DNA of 6,541 nt from Spirochaetaceae bacterium (GTDB lineage: Bacteria; Spirochaetota; Spirochaetia; DSM-27196; PWMO01), in contig PWMO01000397.1 of the NCBI GenBank assembly GCA_003558175.1, positions 1 through 6,541 of the forward strand, written 5' to 3'. The notes under the pieces were generated by a model. That model saw only the letters and a program-made list of their open reading frames with translations, made no database searches and had not been told where the DNA came from. Below are positions 1 through 5,216 of the stretch, in pieces (position 1 is the first letter of the stretch; every line of letters starts with the position of its first letter). Made by a program: the position numbers and the translations under genes.

Positions 1-176
1 CCAAACGATGCCTCAGCCGACAGGCCCAGCTCGAAATAGCTGCGATTGCCGAATGCGAAGTAGGCGGGGTTGGTCCGGTGATTCCACGGCTGCAGGCCGC
101 TGTTGGCCGATACCGACGCGATTCCGCCCAGCGCCAGAAGGGCGCACAGTACTGCAGTAGCGATATTCCGTTTCAT
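1..176 (-). CDS. Probable outer-membrane protein, N-terminal part only (runs off the window)
   Basis: Only the first 58 residues are visible; the gene continues past base 1. The start is the ATG at 176-174, preceded by an excellent ribosome site (AGGAGGG) that overlaps the TAG stop of the lipoprotein gene just upstream. The N-terminus is a classic Sec signal peptide: MKRN, then a hydrophobic stretch to about residue 20, with likely cleavage after SVSA (residue 24). The mature start contains TNPAYFAFGNRSYFELGL. An early 'NPA' motif followed by alternating aromatic/polar residues is common at the start of FadL/PorV-like and other diderm outer-membrane beta-barrels, so I infer an outer-membrane location. 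The stop of the upstream gene and this start are only 9 bp apart, so the two are almost certainly co-transcribed and perhaps translationally coupled. Family membership cannot be decided from this fragment; a soluble periplasmic protein remains possible. Confidence 0.7.
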   Translation of the reverse strand, partial: MKRNIATAVLCALLALGGIASVSANSGLQPWNHRTNPAYFAFGNRSYFELGLSAEASF

Positions 177-185
177 GCCGCCCTC

Positions 186-1466
186 CTAGTCGTCGTTCCC
201 AATCGAGAACGTGTGATCAAACTTCGCCCGCACGCGAAGATACCCCTGCATCACATCAAACGCCCCGTCCCGATTGATCTGGAAGGTGTTGTCGGCGTTC
301 TCTGAATCGTCGTCGTACGGCAGCTCGATCAGGAACTCGGGGATGAACTGGCTGACCTGGTGCGGCCCGACCGGAATACCGTCGATCATCTTATCGAGCG
401 CCGCGGGGCTGATATCGAGCACGACGTCCTGTTCGCCGACAACGGAATCGAGTTCAACATCGATCACCCAGTTGCTGGGATCTTCTATGTACGCTTGGTA
501 CCCAGCTTCGTCAACAGGTGCCGCGAGAGAGTTGATCATGCCCAGGCGCGCCCCAAATCCCGAACTGTTCTCCAGCTGCAGAACGATGGCCGCACTGCTG
601 CCCCGGATGGCTTCGAGAAAATCATCCAGATCCTCATCCGGCTCGGCTGGATCCCGATCGAAGATGTCGTCGTCCATCACCAGCGGGTTATCCTCCGGAT
701 CATCGTCGTCGGACGGGTCGAGGAAAGTACGTTCGGTTGTCTCAAACCGAAAGGGGATTTCGATGCGGAGGTGAATGCTGCCGATGCTATTGACTTCTCC
801 TGCTGTGGTGCCGAATTCGTAGCGAAGCACTAAATCCTCTGGACGTGGCTGCTGATTGATTACGGCAGCGAGATCAAAGCTGTGAACATCCGCATCAAAT
901 GCTGCCGCGAGTGGTTCCGCGGCGAGTTCTCCCATCAGATACATTGTTTCGGCCGGTGTACCGTTGTCCCAGTTCCATTGGGCCTCGATGCGAACGTCAA
1001 CATCCGGCGGATCCGCAGGATCAGTTGCAGAGAACCAGATCCACGCAGGGAGTTCCGAAATCTCCACACTGTCGGGAATCGGCCCAAATACTTCTGAGAA
1101 ATCCAACTCATCGGTTTCGCCTTCTCCGACTACTAACTCATCTCCAAACTCGGGAGGAACAGGTGAATCGAATGTTGGAACCCCGATGTTCAGCTCCGCA
1201 AACAGTGTGAGCGGTTGGCCGTCGTAGGTGACGTCGTCTGCTCGGGGGTCCAGCACACCCTTTTTCTCGCCGACCTCGTCAAAATCCTCGCCTGAGTCCT
1301 CTTCGAAATCGTCGATGAAGTCGTCGATGAAGTCCAGCTCGAAGAGTGCTGCGCCGGTGGGGATGTAGACCTGGGGGTTGGCGCGGAAGGTCACCTCCTC
1401 AGGGACCTGCCAGTTGCACGCACCGAGAACCAGTGCTGCCGCCAGAGTCAACCAAAGTTTCTTCAT
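186..1466 (-). CDS. Very acidic lipoprotein of unknown function
   Basis: I do not recognise the family. The 426-residue product starts with a lipoprotein signal peptide: MKKLW, a hydrophobic core, then lipobox LGAC with the lipidated Cys at residue 17. It should therefore be anchored in the inner or outer membrane facing the periplasm or the outside. The ATG at 1466-1464 has GGAGG six bases upstream. The mature protein is strongly acidic, with clusters at residues 44-64 (containing a tandem FIDD repeat), 250-285 (a DDDD run followed by many D/E) and 385-392. Between these are stretches with alternating hydrophobic residues (about 140-240 and 290-345) that look like beta-strand domains. There are no membrane segments beyond the signal and no catalytic motif I can name. 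Acidic clusters could bind Ca2+ or reflect a saline habitat; this is inference. It sits 9 bp upstream of a probable outer-membrane protein gene, suggesting the two products act together at the cell envelope. Confidence 0.85.
   Translation of the reverse strand: MKKLWLTLAAALVLGACNWQVPEEVTFRANPQVYIPTGAALFELDFIDDFIDDFEEDSGEDFDEVGEKKGVLDPRADDVTYDGQPLTLFAELNIGVPTFDSPVPPEFGDELVVGEGETDELDFSEVFGPIPDSVEISELPAWIWFSATDPADPPDVDVRIEAQWNWDNGTPAETMYLMGELAAEPLAAAFDADVHSFDLAAVINQQPRPEDLVLRYEFGTTAGEVNSIGSIHLRIEIPFRFETTERTFLDPSDDDDPEDNPLVMDDDIFDRDPAEPDEDLDDFLEAIRGSSAAIVLQLENSSGFGARLGMINSLAAPVDEAGYQAYIEDPSNWVIDVELDSVVGEQDVVLDISPAALDKMIDGIPVGPHQVSQFIPEFLIELPYDDDSENADNTFQINRDGAFDVMQGYLRVRAKFDHTFSIGNDD
1309..1334 (-). 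repeat. 12-bp tandem repeat inside the lipoprotein gene
   Basis: Two exact back-to-back copies of TCGTCGATGAAG (plus strand) occupy 1309-1332, with the period continuing two more bases. In the protein they give the repeated FIDD within residues 45-54. The unit is a multiple of three, so gain or loss of copies would keep the reading frame and only lengthen or shorten an acidic segment near the N-terminus. Confidence 0.8.
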
Positions 1467-1467
1467 G

Positions 1468-1479
1468 TTCGCCTCCGGA
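1468..1479 (-). promoter_or_regulatory. Ribosome binding site of the lipoprotein gene
   Basis: On the minus strand the leader reads CCGGAGGCGAAC immediately before the ATG at 1466. The GGAGG core is six bases from the start codon, the usual spacing, and this fixes the start at the signal-peptide methionine. Confidence 0.75.
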
Positions 1480-1496
1480 AGAATGCCTTTTTACCT

Positions 1497-1512
1497 GGCG
1501 CGCGTACGCGCC
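1497..1512 (-). other. GC-rich hairpin in the lipoprotein leader
   Basis: The sequence GGCGCG-CGTA-CGCGCC can fold into a six-base-pair stem with a four-base loop, and it contains a perfect 12-bp palindrome (1500-1511). It lies about 30 bases upstream of the lipoprotein start. On the minus strand no T-run follows it (AGGTAAAAAGG instead), so it is not an intrinsic terminator. It could stabilise the 5' end of the mRNA, be a protein site, or be chance in GC-rich DNA. Confidence 0.4.
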
Positions 1513-1564
1513 CCGCCGTTCCCCGCCCCATCGGCAGGACCAGAATCGTTCGAGAGGAATCGAT

Positions 1565-1570
1565 TGTCAA
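1565..1570 (-). promoter_or_regulatory. Possible -35 box for the lipoprotein operon
   Basis: On the minus strand a perfect TTGACA occurs about 100 bp upstream of the lipoprotein start. The best -10 candidate at a 17-bp spacing is GATTCT (1542-1547), only a three-of-six match, so the promoter is uncertain. The 186-bp gap before the lipoprotein gene does make an internal promoter plausible. Confidence 0.3.
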
Positions 1571-1590
1571 TTACCCAATAACGTAGCGCA

Positions 1591-1631
1591 CAACCGCCGG
1601 TTTATCAACGTTTTTCTCGCAACCGCCGGTT
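1591..1631. repeat. Two direct copies of a 12-bp palindromic motif
   Basis: CAACCGCCGGTT occurs at 1591-1602 and again at 1620-1631, 29 bp apart. Within each copy AACCG-C-CGGTT is an odd-length perfect palindrome. The two copies sit between the end of the reductase gene and the lipoprotein gene. They could be operator half-sites or repeated pairing partners for the GC-rich arm at 1641-1651. No function is proven by sequence alone. Confidence 0.6.
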
Positions 1632-1651
1632 CGAAACGAAGAACCGGGCGG
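1623..1651 (-). terminator. Hairpin directly after the aldo/keto reductase gene
   Basis: The stem pairs 1623-1632 (CCGCCGGTTC) with 1641-1651 (GAACCGGGCGG), giving ten base pairs with one bulged G and an eight-base loop. On the minus strand it begins two bases after the TGA stop of the reductase gene, the usual place for a terminator or mRNA 3'-end stabiliser. The downstream flank is TTGCGAGAAAAACG rather than a T-run, so it does not meet the classical intrinsic-terminator pattern and may only attenuate or protect the 3' end. Confidence 0.45.
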
Positions 1652-1652
1652 C

Positions 1653-2696
1653 TCAGTACGCCAGCGGAAAGTCGCGGCGGATCCGGGCGATGTCGTTGAG
1701 CACCGACTCTTCCAGCTCCAGGTCGAACGCCGGCAGATCGTGCTCGAGCTGCTCGACCGTGGTAGCACCGATGATGGTAGCGCCAACAAAGGGGCGACTG
1801 TGCACAAAAGCCAGCGCCAAGCGGGCCGGATCGAGGTTGTACCGCCGAGCCAGGTCAAGATACTCAGCGGTTGCGCGGTGCGCCTGCGGAGTATCGCGCT
1901 GCACGCCGCTTCCGGAAAACTGCCAGCGCGATCCGGCAGGACGCGCACCGGCATGGTACTTGCCGGTCAGCAGTCCGGTGGCAAGCGGCGACCACGCCAG
2001 AAACGCCACGTTCTCGCGCTGCACGATCTCCGCCATGTCGGGTTCGGCCATGCGGTTCAGCAGGTTGTACTCGTTCTGGATCGAAACCATCCGCGGCAAC
2101 CCCTCGGCGCGCGACAGCTCCAGGTAGCGCATCACACCCCACGCCGTCTCGTTTGAGAGCCCAATGTGCCGGATCTTGCCGGCGGCAATCAGTTCGTCCA
2201 GGGTCTGCAGCGTCTCGCGCAGCTCTTCCACCACGCCGGCCGTTTCGCCGCGCCCGCCGCGGTAGTCCCAAACCTGGCCAAAATGGTACGAGCCGCGGTT
2301 GGGCCAGTGCAGCTGATACACATCGATGTAATCAGTGCGAAGTCGGCGCAGCGATCCCTCCACCGCGGCAACAATATTGCGACGGTCAATGGAGTTGTTG
2401 CCGCTGCGGATCCATTGCGGCCCCTCGCCGGCCATCTTGGTAGCCAGAATGGCCTGATCGCGATTGCCGCGGGCGGTAAACCAGTTGCCAATGATGGTCT
2501 CGGTCACACCGTAGGTCTCCGCGCTGGGCGGAACGGCGTAGATCTCCGCGGTATCAAAGAAATTGACACCCCGCTCGAGGGCAAGATCCATCTGTGCGTG
2601 TGCCCCCGCCTCAGGGGTCTGCCGGCCAAACGTCATTGTCCCCAGGCAGACGGCGCTGATCCTCAGGTCGGTTGGTCCAAGCGTGCGGTATTCCAT
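1653..2696 (-). CDS. Tas-type NADP(H)-dependent aldo/keto reductase
   Basis: The product belongs to the aldo/keto reductase superfamily (TIM barrel), which reduces carbonyl compounds with NADPH in the cytoplasm. It most resembles E. coli Tas (346 residues; this one 347). Shared features are the N-terminal MEYRTLG...LGTMTFG, the segment around YxVPPxxET(Y/Q)G, QLHWPNRG, IGLSNETAWGVMRYL and the IQNEYNLLNR segment. The catalytic tetrad is present: Asp48 and Tyr53 in FFDTAEIY, Lys87 in ATKMAG, His130 in QLHWPN. The C-terminal cofactor-site region is recognisable as IIGATTVEQLEHDL. The frame stays open 25 residues further upstream, but Tas-family alignment places the start at MEYR (2696); no strong ribosome site lies before it. 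It is divergent from the FMN-binding-protein gene, and a hairpin follows its stop. The physiological substrate is unknown; E. coli tas is known from suppressing a tyrosine auxotroph. Confidence 0.9.
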   Translation of the reverse strand: MEYRTLGPTDLRISAVCLGTMTFGRQTPEAGAHAQMDLALERGVNFFDTAEIYAVPPSAETYGVTETIIGNWFTARGNRDQAILATKMAGEGPQWIRSGNNSIDRRNIVAAVEGSLRRLRTDYIDVYQLHWPNRGSYHFGQVWDYRGGRGETAGVVEELRETLQTLDELIAAGKIRHIGLSNETAWGVMRYLELSRAEGLPRMVSIQNEYNLLNRMAEPDMAEIVQRENVAFLAWSPLATGLLTGKYHAGARPAGSRWQFSGSGVQRDTPQAHRATAEYLDLARRYNLDPARLALAFVHSRPFVGATIIGATTVEQLEHDLPAFDLELEESVLNDIARIRRDFPLAY

Positions 2697-2744
2697 GGCC
2701 GACAGCATAGCGGATCGTGCGGCCATGATCGAGCCGTCACAGCC

Positions 2745-2766
2745 TGTCAATTCGAAATTATTGACA
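2745..2766. promoter_or_regulatory. Operator-like inverted repeat in the divergent promoter region
   Basis: A dyad TGTCAAT-N8-ATTGACA with two perfect seven-base arms lies between the divergent reductase and FMN-binding-protein genes. Its right arm contains the -35 box TTGACA of the plus-strand promoter, and its left arm is TTGACA when read on the minus strand. A regulator bound here would cover the plus promoter and probably the minus one. The regulator is unknown, and the symmetry may partly reflect two -35 boxes facing each other. Confidence 0.5.
2757..2762 (-). promoter_or_regulatory. Possible -10 box for the reductase gene
   Basis: On the minus strand AATAAT matches the -10 consensus at five of six positions, and transcription would begin some 50-60 bases before the reductase start. 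No good -35 box lies at the correct distance. The alternative TTGACA at 2750-2745 lacks a good -10 box, so the reductase promoter is not settled. Confidence 0.25.
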
Positions 2767-2790
2767 AACACTGTCCAGCAAGCCTATAGT
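2761..2790 (+). promoter_or_regulatory. Sigma-70 promoter of the FMN-binding-protein gene
   Basis: A perfect -35 box TTGACA (2761-2766), an 18-bp spacer and a -10 box TATAGT (2785-2790, five of six) form the best promoter in the window. Transcription should start near 2797, giving a leader of roughly 49 bases before the ATG at 2846. The -35 box is inside the dyad at 2745-2766, so repression by occlusion is a natural hypothesis. Confidence 0.7.
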
Positions 2791-2812
2791 TGACTGACTC
2801 TATCCACATCAG

Positions 2813-2833
2813 ATGCGTCTCACATTGACGCAT
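2813..2833 (+). promoter_or_regulatory. Leader stem-loop next to the ribosome site
   Basis: ATGCGTC-TCACATT-GACGCAT forms a perfect seven-base-pair stem with a seven-base loop in the predicted 5' leader. The Shine-Dalgarno sequence AAGGAG starts at the very next base (2834). Such a stem leaves the ribosome site exposed but adjacent; it could protect the 5' end of the mRNA or be a binding element that tunes translation. The apparent ATG at 2813 is part of this stem and is not taken as the start. Confidence 0.6.
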
Positions 2834-2839
2834 AAGGAG
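2834..2839 (+). promoter_or_regulatory. Ribosome binding site of the FMN-binding-protein gene
   Basis: AAGGAG lies six bases before the ATG at 2846. This decides the start: an in-frame ATG at 2813 is possible, but it has no such site and would put eleven charged or polar residues before the signal peptide. Confidence 0.85.
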
Positions 2840-2845
2840 CAACTC

Positions 2846-3289
2846 ATGAAGAATCGCACACGAAACTTGCTGTTCGTCGCGCTGGTGGTATTTGCCGTCG
2901 TGCTGTTGCCGGCAATCGCATCCGCTCAGACCATCCAGTACCGTGACGGCTCGTATTACGCGGAGCTGGAACCGGATGCTCGCGGGCGCTCGTCGTTGAT
3001 CGAGATTACCGTCCGCGGTGGCCGTGTTTTCACCGTGCACTACGACGAAGTTGAACGCGACGCAGACGGCAACGTCACAATGAGCAAGATCAACAACTAC
3101 GCGTACGCCGAAAGCTGGCGCACCACCCGGGACGGAAATGTCACCCAGTTCACGGCGTTCCCGGCGTACATCGAACAGCTGAAGCAGACCAACGATCCCA
3201 ATCGGGTGGACGTTGTAACCGGTGCAACCAGCTCCCATCGCGGGTTTGTTGAAGCCGCGCGCGCGGCACTGCAAGGCGCTCGCCGCTGA
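2846..3289 (+). CDS. Exported FMN-binding-domain flavoprotein
   Basis: The 147-residue product has a Sec signal peptide: MKNRTRN, a hydrophobic core at about 8-24, and likely cleavage after ASA (residue 27). There is no lipobox Cys and no further membrane segment, so it should be soluble in the periplasm or secreted. The mature part is one FMN_bind domain like those of NqrC and RnfG: an initial YRDGSYYAEL with beta strands through about residue 66, then the C-terminal motif D122-VV-T125-G-A-T128-S-S130. In this family ApbE transferase attaches FMN by a phosphoester bond to the second Thr of [S/T]GAT, here Thr128. The domain probably shuttles electrons outside the cytoplasmic membrane. No ApbE, Rnf/Nqr or reductase partner is encoded nearby, so the electron donor and acceptor are unknown. 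It is divergent from an aldo/keto reductase gene and has its own promoter and leader hairpin. Confidence 0.85.
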   Translation: MKNRTRNLLFVALVVFAVVLLPAIASAQTIQYRDGSYYAELEPDARGRSSLIEITVRGGRVFTVHYDEVERDADGNVTMSKINNYAYAESWRTTRDGNVTQFTAFPAYIEQLKQTNDPNRVDVVTGATSSHRGFVEAARAALQGARR

Positions 3290-3324
3290 AGACCACTACG
3301 GCAGCAGGCCCGATGTCATTTCCA

Positions 3325-3354
3325 TTGGACGTTGGCTCGATGTCGGGGTATCCT
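3325..3354 (+). promoter_or_regulatory. Candidate promoter of the ade-guaD operon
   Basis: TTGGAC (3325-3330, four of six) and TATCCT (3349-3354, four of six) are separated by 18 bp and would start transcription near 3361, giving a leader of about 24 bases. The match is moderate. No terminator is visible between the preceding gene and this site, so read-through from the FMN-binding-protein gene is also possible. Confidence 0.35.
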
Positions 3355-3374
3355 TGACCACACACCGAGTTGCC

Positions 3375-3379
3375 GGAGG
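3375..3379 (+). promoter_or_regulatory. Ribosome binding site of ade
   Basis: GGAGG lies five bases before the ATG at 3385. It selects this ATG over the in-frame TTG at 3370 and over the later ATG at residue 4. Confidence 0.75.
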
Positions 3380-3384
3380 TTTGC

Positions 3385-5211
3385 ATGCCGCAGATGAACG
3401 TTGGTCACAACAGCGCGCTGGAAGAGCAGGTAGCGCGTGCCGTTGCCGCTGCCGCGGGCCGCGCCCGGGCGGATCTGCTGCTGAAGAACGCGCGCATTAT
3501 CAATGTTGTAACCGGAGAGACGCTGTCAGGCAGTGTGGTCGTTGCCGGGCCGTTAATTGCGGGCGTCGGCCCCGAGTATGACGGCGCGGACGCAGCGGAA
3601 ACCCGCGATCTCGGTGGTGCGCATCTGGCTCCAGGGCTGATTGACGGGCATCTGCACATCGAGTCCTCCCTGGTGACACCGGCCGCGTATGCCGAAGCGG
3701 TTGCGCCGCGCGGCGTGACCGGCCTGATCTGGGACCCGCACGAGATCGCCAACGTGGCCGGTATCGCCGGCATCCGCTGGTGCATCGCCGCCGCGCAATC
3801 CGTCCCGATGAGTATCTGGATCGACGCTCCCAGCTGCGTTCCTTCCACCTCGCTGGAGACCGCCGGCGCATCGCTGGGCGTTGACGAGCTCGACCGCCTG
3901 CTGCAGCACCCGGCGGTGATCGGCGTCGGCGAACTCATGAGCTATCCCGCCGTTGTCGGCGGTGACCCGCAGGTGCTGGCCAAAGCGTTTCTCGGCGACC
4001 GGCGCGGCGCGGTTGTCGACGGCCACGCACCGGGAGTCAGCGGTCGCGAGTTACAGGCCTATCTGGCCGCCGGCGTCGGCTCGGACCACGAATGTACCGA
4101 ACTCGAAGAGGCGCGTGCCAAACTGCGTGCCGGAGCATTCCTGAAGATCCGCGACGGCTCGGCAACCCGCAACCTGGAAGCGCTGCTGCCGCTCCTGACA
4201 TGGCAGCACGCCGACCGCATCGGGTTTGTGACCGATGACCGCCTGCCGGAGCACCTGCTCACCGAAGGCGGCGTCGACCACCTGGTACGCTCGGCCATTG
4301 CGCGCGGCGTCGCACCTGAGCTCGCCGTACGCGCGGCAACGTGGAACACGGCGCGCTATTTCAGGCTGCAGCGCCGCGGTGCGGTCGCGCCGGGGTACTT
4401 CGCCGACCTGATCGTTATTGACGACCTGGCACGGTTCTCGGTGCGGACGGTGTACCAGAACGGCCGTCACATCGCTGAAGCGGGACAGCTGGCGCAGCCG
4501 ATTCAGACCGGCGGTGACCGCGCGCAATCCGCCGCCCCGGCGGGCTCCGCGGATGCCGGCAACGACACCGCGGTGCGCCACAGCGTCCGGATCCCGCCGA
4601 TTAAGGCCGCCGATCTGGAACTCCACGCGACAGAACCGCAGGTCGAGGTGCGCTGCATCGAGCCGGTGCCGGACCAGATTCTGACACGAGAGGTCCGGCT
4701 GCAGCCGAAGGTCCTGAACGGCACAATTGTGGCCGACCCCGAGCGCGACATTGCCAAGCTGGTCTGTGTCGAACGCCACGGAAAGGCGGGCGGTATTGGA
4801 GTCGCCCTGGTGAAGGGGCTTGGGCTTCTCCGTGGCGCAATCGCCGGCACGGTTGCTCATGACCACCACAACGTACTGGCGGCAGGCGTCGCGGACGAAG
4901 ACATCGTGCTCGCAATACACCGTCTCGGCGAGCTCGGCGGCGGCCTGGTTGTTGTAGCCGATGGAGCCGTCACAGCGGAGCTGGCGCTGCCGATCGCCGG
5001 GCTTCTCAGCGATGCTCCGCTGCAGGAGGTAGACACGGCCATGCGTGCGGTAGACAGCGCCGCGGCGGACCTCGGCGTGGCGATACCGGCGCCGTTCATG
5101 ACGCTCAGCTTTCTGGGACTCCCGGTCATACCGGAGCTGCGCCTCACCGACCTCGGACTGATTGACGTCAACGCCGCACGCGTCGTTCCGCTCACCGTTG
5201 GCAGTGGGTAG
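3385..5211 (+). CDS. ade: Adenine deaminase (EC 3.5.4.2)
   Basis: A metal-dependent amidohydrolase that converts adenine to hypoxanthine and ammonia in the cytoplasm. The 608-residue product is close to E. coli Ade (588) and collinear with it. Visible in order are PGLIDGHLHIESS with metal ligands His89 and His91, the DPHEIANV segment (117-124), GVGELMSYP (180-188), DGHAPGVSG from 212, SDHECTELEE from 233, IRDGSATRNL (255-264) and TDDR (283-286). The barrel ends with GAVAPGYFADLIVIDDL. The C-terminal adenine-deaminase domain follows, with VERHGKAGGIG, AHDHHN (491-496), the LGGG segment and FMTLSFLGLPVIPELRLTD. Between the barrel and this domain, at about 373-392, is a low-complexity Gln/Ala/Gly/Ser linker that looks a little longer than usual. 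The family uses a binuclear Fe/Mn centre. guaD follows after 5 bp, so both purine deaminases are made together, for base salvage or as entry to purine catabolism. Confidence 0.95.
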   Translation: MPQMNVGHNSALEEQVARAVAAAAGRARADLLLKNARIINVVTGETLSGSVVVAGPLIAGVGPEYDGADAAETRDLGGAHLAPGLIDGHLHIESSLVTPAAYAEAVAPRGVTGLIWDPHEIANVAGIAGIRWCIAAAQSVPMSIWIDAPSCVPSTSLETAGASLGVDELDRLLQHPAVIGVGELMSYPAVVGGDPQVLAKAFLGDRRGAVVDGHAPGVSGRELQAYLAAGVGSDHECTELEEARAKLRAGAFLKIRDGSATRNLEALLPLLTWQHADRIGFVTDDRLPEHLLTEGGVDHLVRSAIARGVAPELAVRAATWNTARYFRLQRRGAVAPGYFADLIVIDDLARFSVRTVYQNGRHIAEAGQLAQPIQTGGDRAQSAAPAGSADAGNDTAVRHSVRIPPIKAADLELHATEPQVEVRCIEPVPDQILTREVRLQPKVLNGTIVADPERDIAKLVCVERHGKAGGIGVALVKGLGLLRGAIAGTVAHDHHNVLAAGVADEDIVLAIHRLGELGGGLVVVADGAVTAELALPIAGLLSDAPLQEVDTAMRAVDSAAADLGVAIPAPFMTLSFLGLPVIPELRLTDLGLIDVNAARVVPLTVGSG

Positions 5212-5216
5212 CCGGT

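Noticed and set aside
1591..1651. CRISPR-like repeat array
   Set aside because: Only two short 12-bp copies with a 17-bp interval and no further repeats or cas genes; size and number do not fit a CRISPR array.
2697..2771. 25-residue N-terminal extension of the aldo/keto reductase
   Set aside because: The frame is open, but Tas-family proteins begin at the equivalent of MEYRTLG, and the extension would run into the divergent promoter region and operator-like dyad.
2166..2789. Long open frame on the plus strand across the reductase gene
   Set aside because: It is antisense to a gene with a complete family match and catalytic tetrad, gives no recognisable protein, and such open frames are expected in GC-rich DNA.
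3311..3344. Direct repeat CGATGTC upstream of ade
   Set aside because: Only seven bases, two copies, no symmetry or conserved spacing; compatible with chance.
3370..3384. TTG start for ade five codons upstream
   Set aside because: It would place the GGAGG ribosome site inside the coding region; the ATG at 3385 is correctly spaced from that site.
4051..4920. Long open frame on the minus strand inside ade
   Set aside because: It lies fully antisense to conserved adenine deaminase motifs and has no family features or ribosome site; treated as a shadow.
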